Positions 17,044 to 24,110 of a stretch of DNA of 64,000 bases are shown piece by piece. The position numbers and the translations under genes are program-made. Position 1 is the first letter of the stretch. Each line of letters opens with the position of its first letter. The notes under the pieces are model-generated. The model searched no databases, was not told the DNA's origin, and saw only the letters and a program-made list of their open reading frames with translations. This stretch comes from Bacillota bacterium (GTDB lineage Bacteria; Bacillota; Bacilli; Paenibacillales; NBRC-103111). The stretch covers positions 186,001 to 250,000 of the forward strand of contig JAEWGW010000025.1 in NCBI GenBank assembly GCA_023388055.1, read 5' to 3'.

Positions 17044-17967
17044 ATGTTTTTGTGGCATATTTTATCGCATAACGTGATTCCCTTGTGTTTAATGATCAGC
17101 CTCGGCGCGTTGATGGAGCGCAAATTTAAACTGGATATCCGCACCTTCTCGAAGCTGATCTTCTACCTGTTCACTCCGGTCATGCTGTTCAAGATGCTGT
17201 ATGAATCCCGGCTGTCTGCAGGAATTCTGCTCCAGATCGTAGGCTTCATCATCTTTTTTCTCCTGGTGCTGTATGCCATCGTGGACGGCGTCGCCCGGCT
17301 TCGGGGGTTAAGCGGCGGGATGAGAAGCGCCATGCGCAACAGTGTGCTTTTTTACAATAGCGCCAATTACGCCATTCCCTTGAACCAGCTGGTATTCGCC
17401 GGCAATCCCTTTACCATGTCCGTTCAATTGATCGTCATGGTTTTCCAGAGTGTGCTGCCCCATACCTATGGTGTTTACGCTGTGAATGCCCACAAAAGCA
17501 ACACCAGAGACATTATGAAAACCATTCTGGGCATGCCTGCCATCTATGTCATTGCGGTGGCCTTGATTATGAACGGTTTTCAGATCCCGGTGCCTAAGCC
17601 GGTATACGAACCCATCACTTATATCTCCAACGGGTATGTGGCCTTGTCCTTGCTGACATTAGGGGTTCAATTGGCTCAGATGCACTGGAGAATCGACCAG
17701 CTTTGGGATGTGCTGATTTCCAATGGTCTGCGGCTGATTGCCGGTCCGCTGATCGGCTTCGGCATTGTGATGGCCATGGGGCTGGAGGGACTTCTGGCTC
17801 AGGCGCTGGTTTTGTCCTGTGCCGTACCGACCTCGCTGTCCAGCGTCCTGCTCTCTGTAGAATTCGACAATGAACCGGAATTTGCCGGACAGGCGGTGTT
17901 TGCATCCACCGTATTCAGCATCATCACGGTCACCATCGTAATCTACTGCCTCCGCTTTATCCCTTAA
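17044..17967 (+). CDS. AEC-family transporter (auxin efflux carrier type)
   Basis: The 307-residue membrane protein shows about ten helices in two five-helix repeats. The conserved mid-protein NSANYAIPLNQLVFAG lies near residue 100 and the C-terminal half has SCAVPTSLSSVLLSVEFDNEPEFAGQAVFASTVFSIITV, both typical of AEC permeases. Bacterial relatives transport malate, malonate or other small organic acids. The substrate here is unknown. The start ATG at 17044 follows AGAAAGG. The gene converges with the toprim gene and their stop codons overlap within TTAA. Confidence 0.88.
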   Translation: MFLWHILSHNVIPLCLMISLGALMERKFKLDIRTFSKLIFYLFTPVMLFKMLYESRLSAGILLQIVGFIIFFLLVLYAIVDGVARLRGLSGGMRSAMRNSVLFYNSANYAIPLNQLVFAGNPFTMSVQLIVMVFQSVLPHTYGVYAVNAHKSNTRDIMKTILGMPAIYVIAVALIMNGFQIPVPKPVYEPITYISNGYVALSLLTLGVQLAQMHWRIDQLWDVLISNGLRLIAGPLIGFGIVMAMGLEGLLAQALVLSCAVPTSLSSVLLSVEFDNEPEFAGQAVFASTVFSIITVTIVIYCLRFIP

Positions 17968-18311
17968 AGCGACTCTGCAGGCGGGTAAAGGATATAGTCC
18001 TCCAGCCCCGCCTTTTCTAATTGCTGGATCAGATACTCGTCCGGGGTGCCCTCCACTCCGGCGTATCCCCTCCGTGTATAAATCTGCACCGCATCGGGGA
18101 ACTCCTCGTTAACCAGCCAACGGATTTTTTTGCCGGAGCTGTCATTGTCCGCGAAGATGTAGACCTCCCGGCCCGCGGCGCGTTTGCCCAGCTCGGCCAG
18201 CTTCTCGGAGCTGGGGGTTCCGAAGGTGCACAGAATCAGCACCTCGTCGTTCAAAAGCCGTCTGAGACGGCTCTTGTCGTTTTTTCCTTCTACAATAATA
18301 ACGGGTGTCAT
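17964..18311 (-). CDS. Small toprim-domain protein
   Basis: The 115-residue protein is essentially a lone toprim fold: VIIVEGKNDKSRL carries the catalytic Glu and VYIFADNDSSGKKIR the DxD motif. The closing part GVEGTPDEYLIQQLEKAGLEDYIL is shared with small Bacillales toprim proteins such as YusF. Toprim domains bind metal in nucleases, primases and topoisomerases; the substrate of these small stand-alone members is not known. The start ATG at 18311 is chosen for AGGAG upstream; the frame could extend 14 codons. Confidence 0.85.
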   Translation of the reverse strand: MTPVIIVEGKNDKSRLRRLLNDEVLILCTFGTPSSEKLAELGKRAAGREVYIFADNDSSGKKIRWLVNEEFPDAVQIYTRRGYAGVEGTPDEYLIQQLEKAGLEDYILYPPAESL

Positions 18312-18495
18312 AGCAGCTTCTCCTGTCTGCGTAATCATGAATACTCCGTCCACTCAGTATACCCGGGTAGGGTCATCTTACCACCCAAGCCGACTTTTGT
18401 CGCGGCAAGCGGATTTGAGGATAGACACGGTGGACATGCTAAACGGGGAGTGTCAACGGCAGCATGAGGATGCAGTTTTTAGAATGAAAAATCAA

Positions 18496-18510
18496 GAAAG
18501 TATAACTTTC
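18496..18510. promoter_or_regulatory. Palindrome upstream of GH28 gene
   Basis: GAAAGT-ATA-ACTTTC is a perfect 6-3-6 dyad 70 nt before the GH28 start, in an AT-rich promoter-like stretch. It is a candidate operator for a sugar-responsive regulator; no known consensus is matched. Confidence 0.35.
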
Positions 18511-18579
18511 AAGGAATTAGTCAACAAAAATCAACGAAAATTTATAATTATATGATAAGATATTGGCGAGGTGAAGGAA

Positions 18580-20163
18580 ATGACGAACATAACCAAGGAA
18601 ACGAATACACGAAACTGGACTATGCCGGAAATCGAACTTCCGAATATACCGTCCAACAGCTTTACCATTACTGATTTTGGTGCGGTTGGAGACGGAGTAA
18701 CTGACAACACCGAGGCATTCCGCAAAGCGATTGCCGCTTGTACGGAAGCTGGCGGCGGTAAGGTTATTATCCCCGCAGGCTTGTGGCTGACTGGCCCGAT
18801 CATTTTGGCGAGCCGTCTGGAGCTTCATGCCCAAGCAGGTGCAACCATCATGTTCAGCACCAATTTTGACGACTATCCGCTGATCCTCTCCACTTACGAG
18901 GGCTGGGAAACCGTACGCTGCACCTCGCCTTTGGACGGGGAAGGGCTGGAGGATATTGCGATTACCGGAGCGGGCGTATTCGACGGCGGCGGTGACGCAT
19001 GGCGTTATGTGAAGAAGTGGAAGCTTACCGAGCTTCAATGGAATAAGCTGACCAAAACCGGTGTGGTGGATGGAGACAGCTGGTGGCCGACTGAGCAAGG
19101 GCTGAACGGCGCCAAGCTGGTTGACCGTCTGATCAGTGAAGGCGTGAAGGATCCCAAGGCATTCGAGCCGGCCAGAGACTATCTGCGTCCGAATCTGCTC
19201 AGCCTGCGCCGCTGCAAACGTCTTTTGCTGGACGGGCCTACCTTCCAGAACTCCCCGGCCTGGAACGTGCATCCTTGGGCGTCCGAGCATGTTACACTGC
19301 GCAATCTGACCATCCGCAACCCGTGGTACGGTCAGAACGGCGACGGCCTGGATCTGGAATCCTGCCGCTATGCCCTGGTTGAAAATTGTACCTTTGACGT
19401 AGGGGACGACGCCATCTGCATGAAGTCCGGCAAGGACAAGGAAGGCCGGGAAAGAGGCATCCCCAGCGAATATATCATGATCCGCAACTGTATCGTGTAC
19501 CATGGCCACGGCGGCTTCGTAGTCGGCAGCGAAATGTCCGGCGGCGTACGCTGCGTGGAGGTTTCCGACTGTACGTTTATGGGCACCGACATTGGCATCC
19601 GCTTCAAGACGGCCCGCGGCCGCGGCGGTGTGGTAGAGGATATCCTGATGAAGAACATCCGGATGATCAACATCGACGGCGAAGCCATCTCCTTCTCCAT
19701 GTTCTATGAAGGCAAGGAAGGCTCCGGCACCCTGTCCGAGGACAAACATCCGATTACCGATGAAACTCCGGTCTTCCGCAATCTGCATATGGAAGACATC
19801 GTCTGCACTGGCGCAGAGGTAGCATTCCTGATTAAGGGTCTGGTGGAAGTGCCGATGGAGGGTCTGACTCTGACCCGCTACAAGGCGATTGCCGACAGAG
19901 GTGTGGAATGCACCAATGCAACCAACCTGGCTCTGACTGACGTGGATATCCAAGTCAAGGAAGGCCCGATGGTGAAGCTGCACCAATGTAACGATGTGCG
20001 TATTACCCGGATGAGCGGCTGCGGCTCCGAGTCCGATGACCGCTTCCTGGTGGCCACCGGCAACCGTTCGGACAGCATTGTCCTGGATGGTTTGGCAACC
20101 TGCGATTCCCACAGAAAGATTGAAGCATTGAACGGCGCCGAAGGCAAGGTTCAAGTGAAGTAA
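18580..20163 (+). CDS. Glycoside hydrolase family 28 protein (polygalacturonase-like)
   Basis: The 527-residue protein begins a right-handed beta-helix with ITDFGAVGDGVTDNTEAFRKAI and GGGKVIIPAGLWLTGPI, as in GH28 pectinases. Catalytic motifs are visible: NGDGLDLESC, VGDDAICMKSG (the Asp pair), HGHGGFVVGSEMSGG, and IRFKTARGRGG for the Arg-x-Lys site. It should hydrolyse galacturonan or a related polymer. There is no signal peptide, so it may act in the cytoplasm on imported oligomers. I use ATG 18580 after GAGGTGA, not the in-frame GTG 9 nt upstream. A strong terminator follows and no other sugar gene is adjacent. Confidence 0.92.
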   Translation: MTNITKETNTRNWTMPEIELPNIPSNSFTITDFGAVGDGVTDNTEAFRKAIAACTEAGGGKVIIPAGLWLTGPIILASRLELHAQAGATIMFSTNFDDYPLILSTYEGWETVRCTSPLDGEGLEDIAITGAGVFDGGGDAWRYVKKWKLTELQWNKLTKTGVVDGDSWWPTEQGLNGAKLVDRLISEGVKDPKAFEPARDYLRPNLLSLRRCKRLLLDGPTFQNSPAWNVHPWASEHVTLRNLTIRNPWYGQNGDGLDLESCRYALVENCTFDVGDDAICMKSGKDKEGRERGIPSEYIMIRNCIVYHGHGGFVVGSEMSGGVRCVEVSDCTFMGTDIGIRFKTARGRGGVVEDILMKNIRMINIDGEAISFSMFYEGKEGSGTLSEDKHPITDETPVFRNLHMEDIVCTGAEVAFLIKGLVEVPMEGLTLTRYKAIADRGVECTNATNLALTDVDIQVKEGPMVKLHQCNDVRITRMSGCGSESDDRFLVATGNRSDSIVLDGLATCDSHRKIEALNGAEGKVQVK

Positions 20164-20175
20164 TGGTTGTTCATC

Positions 20176-20221
20176 AAAAAGCTCCGATGTCTCCCGTGAG
20201 GGGACAGCCGGAGCTTTTTTG
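20176..20221 (+). terminator. Strong intrinsic terminator after GH28 gene
   Basis: AAAAAGCTCCG and CGGAGCTTTTTT flank an inner stem GTCTCCC/GGGGAC. Confidence 0.9.
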
Positions 20222-20296
20222 TTTGTTTGGCAAAAAACAAGCAGGAGTTTTCTTTCTATCTGTCGAAATATCTGGTCATCAACTACATACATCATA

Positions 20297-20316
20297 AGGT
20301 GACGACAGGTGACGAC
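20297..20316 (+). repeat. 10-bp tandem duplication over the ribosome site of the agr operon
   Basis: AGGTGACGAC occurs twice in direct succession just before the first ATG of the operon (20323). Each unit contains a Shine-Dalgarno-like AGGTGA; the second is 10 nt from the start codon. Confidence 0.6.
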
Positions 20317-20322
20317 AATATT

Positions 20323-20979
20323 ATGAATGCGATTATTTATTTGCTTTTGGGAACCGTGGATATTTTTCTGTTAATTACGCTGATTTTCAAGGTGTTCCGG
20401 TGGCCGCTGCGGCAGTATGCCCGGGAAACCCTGATTATTGCGTTTTTGTGTTCTCTGGAATCCTATTTGTCGAGAATTGTATTTGGAGTACCAGAGGTGG
20501 ACCTGATCCTGCAGAACATCATTATTCTGGTATTGATGAGGGTTCTGCTGAGGGTCAATTTTTATTATGCCCTGACGTTATCGGTGATCGGCTCATTCCT
20601 CTATTCCGAGATCGCTTACATCACCTATAACCTGTTTGCCCTGTTTCACATTGAGCTTGATTTCTCTACCCCCACGTCCGCAGGCGTATATTTGATGCAG
20701 CTATCCGTTCAATTGCTTGCCGCCTTGGCTGCTTTCCTGCTGTACAAGCTCAACCTCGGTTTTTCCTTTGTGTCCGTTCCGCCTCACGACAGCAAAAGAA
20801 GCTTCACTCCCAAGGAGAAAATGAATCTGATCATCAGCTGCGTGGCGGTGGTATGCATCTTTGTTACCGTATATGTGGCCATCAATTATGGAACCTTCGG
20901 GATCAATGCCATCATGGTGCTTGAGTTTATCGCCCTGCTGTTTTTGCTGTATATTGCCCGGAAGCAGGATGCCATATGA
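20323..20979 (+). CDS. AgrC-like membrane sensor without kinase domain
   Basis: The 218-residue protein is nearly all membrane: six or seven hydrophobic segments spread over residues 3-212. Size and position match the N-terminal sensor half of AgrC, but it ends right after the last helix with no histidine-kinase or GHKL ATPase sequence. It is not visibly truncated, because its stop overlaps the agrB start (ATGA) and the operon continues. The start ATG at 20323 follows a duplicated AGGTGACGAC. Together with the lone LytTR gene three places downstream it could act as membrane sensor or tether. The sensor role is inferred from operon context. Confidence 0.7.
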   Translation: MNAIIYLLLGTVDIFLLITLIFKVFRWPLRQYARETLIIAFLCSLESYLSRIVFGVPEVDLILQNIIILVLMRVLLRVNFYYALTLSVIGSFLYSEIAYITYNLFALFHIELDFSTPTSAGVYLMQLSVQLLAALAAFLLYKLNLGFSFVSVPPHDSKRSFTPKEKMNLIISCVAVVCIFVTVYVAINYGTFGINAIMVLEFIALLFLLYIARKQDAI

Positions 20980-21464
20980 CGGACCCCATTGATTATGTGG
21001 CCTTCAAAACTGCGGGTTGGATCAAACGGTCCAACCCGGAGGAAACGGACGATCTGGAACGAATGAGTCCAACCCTCAGCATTCTGCTTAACAACCTGCT
21101 GACCACCGGCTTTATTCTGCTGCTTGGCTATACGACGGATTCCTTATTTTCCACCGCGGCGATGCTGGCTACCTTCGTTATCTGCAGAATCATGCTCAAG
21201 GGCTGCCATCTGAAATCCATGACCTTATGCGTTCTTGCAACAACCCTGCTTGTCTACGCAATCTCCGCCATTCCCATAAGCCCCTTGTGGATGATCATCC
21301 TCACTCCGCTTTTCATTCTTGTGTTATTCTTCCGCTCCAGCGCATCCATTCCGGTAAAAATGGTGTTCGGGATGATGATGTCACTGAACATGATTTTGCT
21401 TTATCCTCCCCTTTTTTTGGGTTTTGCGGCGCAATGCCTGACATTAATTCCACAAAGGAGGTGA
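20976..21464 (+). CDS. agrB: AgrB-family autoinducer peptide protease
   Basis: The 162-residue membrane protein fits AgrB, the cysteine endopeptidase that trims AgrD at its C-terminus and forms the cyclic (thio)lactone. The catalytic pair is seen in LKGCHLKSMTLCVL: His and Cys are seven residues apart, as His77/Cys84 in Staphylococcus AgrB. The usual GGYH is KGCH here. Four or more hydrophobic segments follow. It overlaps the sensor stop by 4 nt, and its own stop lies inside the Shine-Dalgarno of the AgrD gene, so translation is coupled. Confidence 0.88.
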   Translation: MTDPIDYVAFKTAGWIKRSNPEETDDLERMSPTLSILLNNLLTTGFILLLGYTTDSLFSTAAMLATFVICRIMLKGCHLKSMTLCVLATTLLVYAISAIPISPLWMIILTPLFILVLFFRSSASIPVKMVFGMMMSLNMILLYPPLFLGFAAQCLTLIPQRR

Positions 21465-21470
21465 AGATGC

Positions 21471-21593
21471 GTGAAGCGGTCCGTTGCCAAGTATGCATCC
21501 TTCGTGCTGCGTGTGTTCGCGTCCATTTTTACAATTACCGAAAAATACCCTCTTGGTGACAAACCTATACCTCCGAAGGCAGGAAAGAAATAG
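21471..21593 (+). CDS. agrD: AgrD-type cyclic lactone autoinducer precursor
   Basis: This 40-residue gene starts with GTG 9 nt after AAAGGAGG and directly follows agrB. The peptide has a basic amphipathic N-terminus (MKRSVAKYASFVLRVFA), then SIFTI, then a charged Pro-containing tail (TEKYPLGDKPIPPKAGKK). This is the AgrD layout of leader, signal core and recognition tail. There is no Cys, so a ring would need Ser or Thr; aligning the tail with known AgrD/LamD peptides suggests Ser-Ile-Phe-Thr-Ile as the ring. The precursor call is firm from context; the exact core is inference. Confidence 0.8.
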   Translation: MKRSVAKYASFVLRVFASIFTITEKYPLGDKPIPPKAGKK

Positions 21594-21599
21594 CCGCTT

Positions 21600-21959
21600 A
21601 TGTTGGATCTGAATATTCCCTGCACAACGCTGACACACTTGGACGCTGTTATCTCGTTGAACAAGGTGCTATACATCTCCTTGGCTTATCAGAAGAAGGT
21701 TCCCAAAATTATTATGCAAACCGCGGATGATGAATATATATCTAAGATTACGGGTTCACTTGAATCGCTGGAGATTCTGTTTGCCCCATTTGGTTTTATA
21801 CGTGTGGACAGTGGCGTAATGGTTAACATCAACCATTTCAGTCATTTTGAAAAGGATGGGTACAGCCAGCTCTTTTGCTTCGCCGGCTCCACCAAGAAGG
21901 TGGTTTGCTCCCGCGCCGGATATGCAAAGGTAAAGCATGCAATCGAAAACACCACCTGA
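21600..21959 (+). CDS. Stand-alone LytTR DNA-binding protein
   Basis: The 119-residue product is a LytTR domain alone: LNKVLYISLAYQKKVPKIIMQT at the start, EYISKITGSLESLEILF, then FIRVDSGVMVNINHFSHFEKDG and a C-terminal SRAGYAKVKHAIEN. There is no receiver domain, unlike AgrA. It is the last gene of the agr-like operon, 6 nt after agrD, with a weak ribosome site. Lone LytTR proteins paired with membrane proteins form LytTR regulatory systems (for example HdrRM, BrsRM), in which the membrane protein inhibits the activator. The same control by the kinase-less sensor is plausible. Confidence 0.85.
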   Translation: MLDLNIPCTTLTHLDAVISLNKVLYISLAYQKKVPKIIMQTADDEYISKITGSLESLEILFAPFGFIRVDSGVMVNINHFSHFEKDGYSQLFCFAGSTKKVVCSRAGYAKVKHAIENTT

Positions 21960-21990
21960 AATGGCCCTGTGCACATTTTAGGTGGTGTTT
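21948..21990 (+). terminator. Terminator after LytTR gene
   Basis: AACACCACCT (overlapping the LytTR stop) pairs with AGGTGGTGTTT around a 22-nt loop. Confidence 0.6.
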
Positions 21991-22013
21991 ATCATATGTT
22001 GATAAATTTGTCA

Positions 22014-22043
22014 ATAACAGAATTCCATATCGAATTCTGTTAT
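22014..22043. promoter_or_regulatory. Perfect 12-bp palindrome, candidate operator
   Basis: ATAACAGAATTC, six bases, then GAATTCTGTTAT lie 96 nt before the response-regulator start. There is no T-run, so it is more likely a protein-binding site than a terminator. A TTGTCA hexamer lies just to the left. Confidence 0.6.
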
Positions 22044-22138
22044 ATCGTGGATTCCAAAATTTATGATATAGTTATTGCGAAAGTACGCAAAATAGTTGCA
22101 TGGAATTGCATGATTGTGCAAAGAGAGGAGAGATTGTG

Positions 22139-22768
22139 ATGCATAGTGTCGTTATAATCGATGACCACCCGCTTATGGCAAACGCCACAAAAGAGCTGCT
22201 GGAGCAGGAGCTGGATGTGAAGGTAGATGCTTTAGCCCGAAACGGAGAACAGGGTCTGGAGATCATCGCTGCATCACAACCGGATCTGATTCTAATGGAT
22301 TACAAGCTTCCCGACATGACGGGAAGAGATGTGGCCGAGCGAGTATCCACGTGCTGGCCTTCCGTGAAAGTCGTGATCTTCAGCTCCATTGATGTGTCTT
22401 CCATGGTTCCTGAATTGCTCATGGCGAAGGTGGACGGCATCCTGTCCAAGGAAAATTCCCAGCATACCATCGTTCATGCCGTATCCAGCGTGCTTGACGG
22501 CTTCGCCGTGATTCCCCGGGCGTCCGATTGGCAGGCCGGGCTGCTGGGCCAGGAGGAAATGGTGGATGTGGAGCTAAGCGAGAATGAAGTGGCTCTGATG
22601 CGATACATTCTAAGCGGATATACCATTGAGCAAATTGCGGAGCAGATCCATATGAGCAAACGCTCGGTGGACAACTGGATCCGCAAGATGTACGAAAGGA
22701 TGGGCGTCAAAGGCCGAACCCAAGCCCTGGAGATTTTCCTGAAAAGCAAATATTATATGAAGCATTAG
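22139..22768 (+). CDS. NarL/LuxR-type response regulator
   Basis: The 209-residue protein has a receiver domain (VVIIDDHPLM, phospho-site in DLILMDYKLPD near residue 56, FSSIDVSS, LSKENS) and a C-terminal LuxR-type helix-turn-helix (ELSENEVALMRYILSGYTIEQIAEQIHMSKRSVDNWIRKMYERMGVKGR). No kinase gene adjoins it. The start is ATG at 22139 behind GAGGAG. A perfect palindrome upstream suggests auto- or cross-regulation. It is a paralogue of the ComA-like regulator at 54712-55350: both have DDHPL at the start and S(K/R)R(S/T)VDN in the recognition helix. Confidence 0.92.
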   Translation: MHSVVIIDDHPLMANATKELLEQELDVKVDALARNGEQGLEIIAASQPDLILMDYKLPDMTGRDVAERVSTCWPSVKVVIFSSIDVSSMVPELLMAKVDGILSKENSQHTIVHAVSSVLDGFAVIPRASDWQAGLLGQEEMVDVELSENEVALMRYILSGYTIEQIAEQIHMSKRSVDNWIRKMYERMGVKGRTQALEIFLKSKYYMKH

Positions 22769-22780
22769 ATAACAGTTCCT

Positions 22781-22810
22781 GAGCTGAATTATCCATTCAG
22801 CTTCTTTTTA
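22781..22810 (+). terminator. Terminator after response regulator
   Basis: GAGCTGAAT and ATTCAGCTTC pair around a short loop, followed by TTTTTATTTT. It overlaps the 3' end of the convergent PH-domain gene. Confidence 0.7.
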
Positions 22811-23217
22811 TTTTGGGAGGCGATGGTAAGCAGAGCGACATAAATCGGCTGCAAATTAAACTTTTTGCCGAACTCAAATTTATAAGCGGCGGTTTTGGCA
22901 TCATTGGCTTTGTAGTAAGGGGATGTGATGTAATGGATGGTCAGCTCGCTGTCATCGAATCCGGTTCCCGCTGTTTCCATGGTCACCTCGTAGATGGAAT
23001 CCAGCTCAATGGAAGCCACCCGCGTTTTCTTGCCGGTTACGCCCTGATGGTCCACCAGAATGATCCGCTCATCCGTCACGAGAAACGAGTCTCGGACCAG
23101 CTTAAAGCCTGTCCGGATTTGTTCATTCTCCATCAGATACATGCCATATTGCTTCTTCAACTCTTCAATTGAAACCTCTGAGAAATTCCCCAGCAATCCG
23201 CCTAATAGTCCTGCCAT
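22789..23217 (-). CDS. Bacterial PH-domain protein
   Basis: The 142-residue product begins MAGLLGGLLGNFSEVSIEELKKQYGMYL and continues with ENEQIRTGFKLVRDSFLVTDERIILVDHQGVTGKKTRVASIELDSIYEV. The second half pairs beta strands (ELTIHYITSP, AAYKFEFGKK). This is the bacterial pleckstrin-homology type 1 family, whose function is unknown. The start ATG at 23217 follows GGGAGTG; 27 extra upstream codons lack family sequence. It converges with the response regulator. Confidence 0.85.
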   Translation of the reverse strand: MAGLLGGLLGNFSEVSIEELKKQYGMYLMENEQIRTGFKLVRDSFLVTDERIILVDHQGVTGKKTRVASIELDSIYEVTMETAGTGFDDSELTIHYITSPYYKANDAKTAAYKFEFGKKFNLQPIYVALLTIASQNKKKLNG

Positions 23218-23352
23218 TCCAATCACTCCCCGGTTTTGTCGTATCCATCTCCATATTCGACAAATAGGGAATGATTTCCTGCTCCATAAACCGGACATGC
23301 TTGAATTTTGTATAGCGGAAATTGGTGTAATCCCCTATACAGTCCGGAAATA

Positions 23353-23382
23353 TTTAAAAAGAGTAGCGGAATCTGCCACTCA
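23353..23382 (+). repeat. Degenerate hairpin repeat, copy C
   Basis: AAAAAGAGTAGCGGAATCTGCC resembles the hairpins at 4331-4382 and 5559-5615. It sits just before the toxin promoter. Confidence 0.35.
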
Positions 23383-23393
23383 CAGTCAAAATA

Positions 23394-23402
23394 TGATATA
23401 AT
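23394..23402 (+). promoter_or_regulatory. Extended -10 promoter of the type I toxin
   Basis: TGA-TATAAT is a perfect extended -10 (TGnTATAAT), about 65 nt before the toxin start. No good -35 box is seen. Confidence 0.65.
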
Positions 23403-23466
23403 CGAACAAGCAATGGATAGGCTTATATGGGCGGTCGGCTAACCTCTCGGAAGGGAGGTGATGCCT

Positions 23467-23550
23467 GTGGACATTAAAGACACCTTGACGCTGATGATTT
23501 CATTTGCGACACTGGTCGTTCTTATATTGTCATTCCACAACAAAAAGTAG
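23467..23550 (+). CDS. Type I toxin, holin-like small membrane peptide
   Basis: This 27-residue peptide has the pattern of the putative holin-like toxin family (Hol_Tox; TxpA/BsrG-like): a short charged start with DTLTLMISFATLVV, one hydrophobic helix and a basic FHNKK end. The start is GTG 8 nt after GGGAGG; an ATG 6 nt upstream is too near the ribosome site. ACCTC and GAGGT around TCGGAAGG can hide the Shine-Dalgarno in a hairpin, a usual brake in this class. Its stop lies inside a shared terminator, and an antisense promoter faces it from downstream. Such peptides insert in and damage the membrane when the antisense RNA is lost. Confidence 0.82.
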   Translation: MDIKDTLTLMISFATLVVLILSFHNKK

Positions 23551-23583
23551 ACCGCCTATGCCAAGGTAACAGGTCTACTTTTT
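23542..23583. terminator. Shared bidirectional terminator of toxin and antitoxin RNA
   Basis: AAAAAGTAGACC and GGTCTACTTTTT form a perfect 12-bp stem around 18 nt. A/T runs on both sides let it end transcripts from both strands. Confidence 0.85.
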
Positions 23584-23669
23584 GTCCATCATCCTTTGGT
23601 AGAAGCCGAACGCCCTTAAAGCGGTTCTAGTTGCTACACTGGAGTCATGTTAGCCGCATGGCTCCTTTT
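23542..23669 (-). ncRNA. Predicted antisense RNA antitoxin
   Basis: On the minus strand ATGACT (23704-23699), 17 bp and TATAAT (23681-23676) form a good sigma-A promoter reading toward the toxin. Transcription would start near 23669 and end at the shared terminator, giving about 125 nt complementary to the 3' end of the toxin mRNA. This is the arrangement of TxpA/RatA and BsrG/SR4. Confidence 0.65.
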
Positions 23670-23709
23670 GTGTCCATTATATCATCACTGTATGATAAAG
23701 TCATACAAT

Positions 23710-24077
23710 TTCTTTGCTTTCGTTTATACTTCCAGCCCATCATCTTTATCCAATTTATCCAAGTCATCCTCAATTGAATGGAAATTTCCTGCGGAGAAAG
23801 CTGTAGAAGTCCCCTGGGGATTCGAGCTTAGTTCCTACAGGTAAAAAACAACTGAAGTAAATGAATATGAGGTAATTAAAACAGCAACCCCCGCAGAAGG
23901 AGGCTGTTGTGAGACTAGAAACAGTTTCCTTGGCATTAGTCCTTGCTGGCTTGTAGCTGGGGGCTTTTTTGCGTTCTTTCTACATTAGAATAAACCCAAT
24001 AAGGCCGTCCTTCAAATTCCGCCCCCAATTCGCCCCCAGGTACAAACTTCGCCCCCTAATTTAATTCTACTGAAAGC
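23710..24077. other. Gene-free stretch with hairpins and CGCCCCC repeats
   Basis: No supported gene is seen. AACAGC/GCTGTT makes a hairpin near 23880, and CCCCCGCAG near 23890 could pair with GCTGGGGGC followed by TTTTTT near 23960. Three CGCCCCC words occur at 24019-24055, directly beside the tRNA. On the minus strand a short frame there ends in LKDGLIGFILM, possibly a remnant of a tRNA-inserted element. Confidence 0.4.
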
Positions 24078-24105
24078 AAAAAACCCTTGCTGCGCAAGGG
24101 TTTTT
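24078..24105 (-). terminator. Terminator of tRNA-Gly
   Basis: AACCCTTGC and GCAAGGGTT with a 3-nt loop and A/T tails lie 6 nt beyond the tRNA 3' end. Confidence 0.85.
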
Positions 24106-24110
24106 CGGTA

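Noticed and set aside
18517..20295. 592-codon minus-strand open frame
   Set aside because: It is a shadow of the GH28 gene, which has full family motifs on the plus strand; the antisense product has none.
21227..21559. 110-codon frame covering the agrB/agrD junction
   Set aside because: It runs out of frame through agrB and agrD; the GTG-started 40-codon AgrD has the right spacing and composition.
23647..23844. 65-codon plus-strand frame after the toxin locus
   Set aside because: No Shine-Dalgarno, Ser-rich composition without domain, and it overlaps the antisense promoter.
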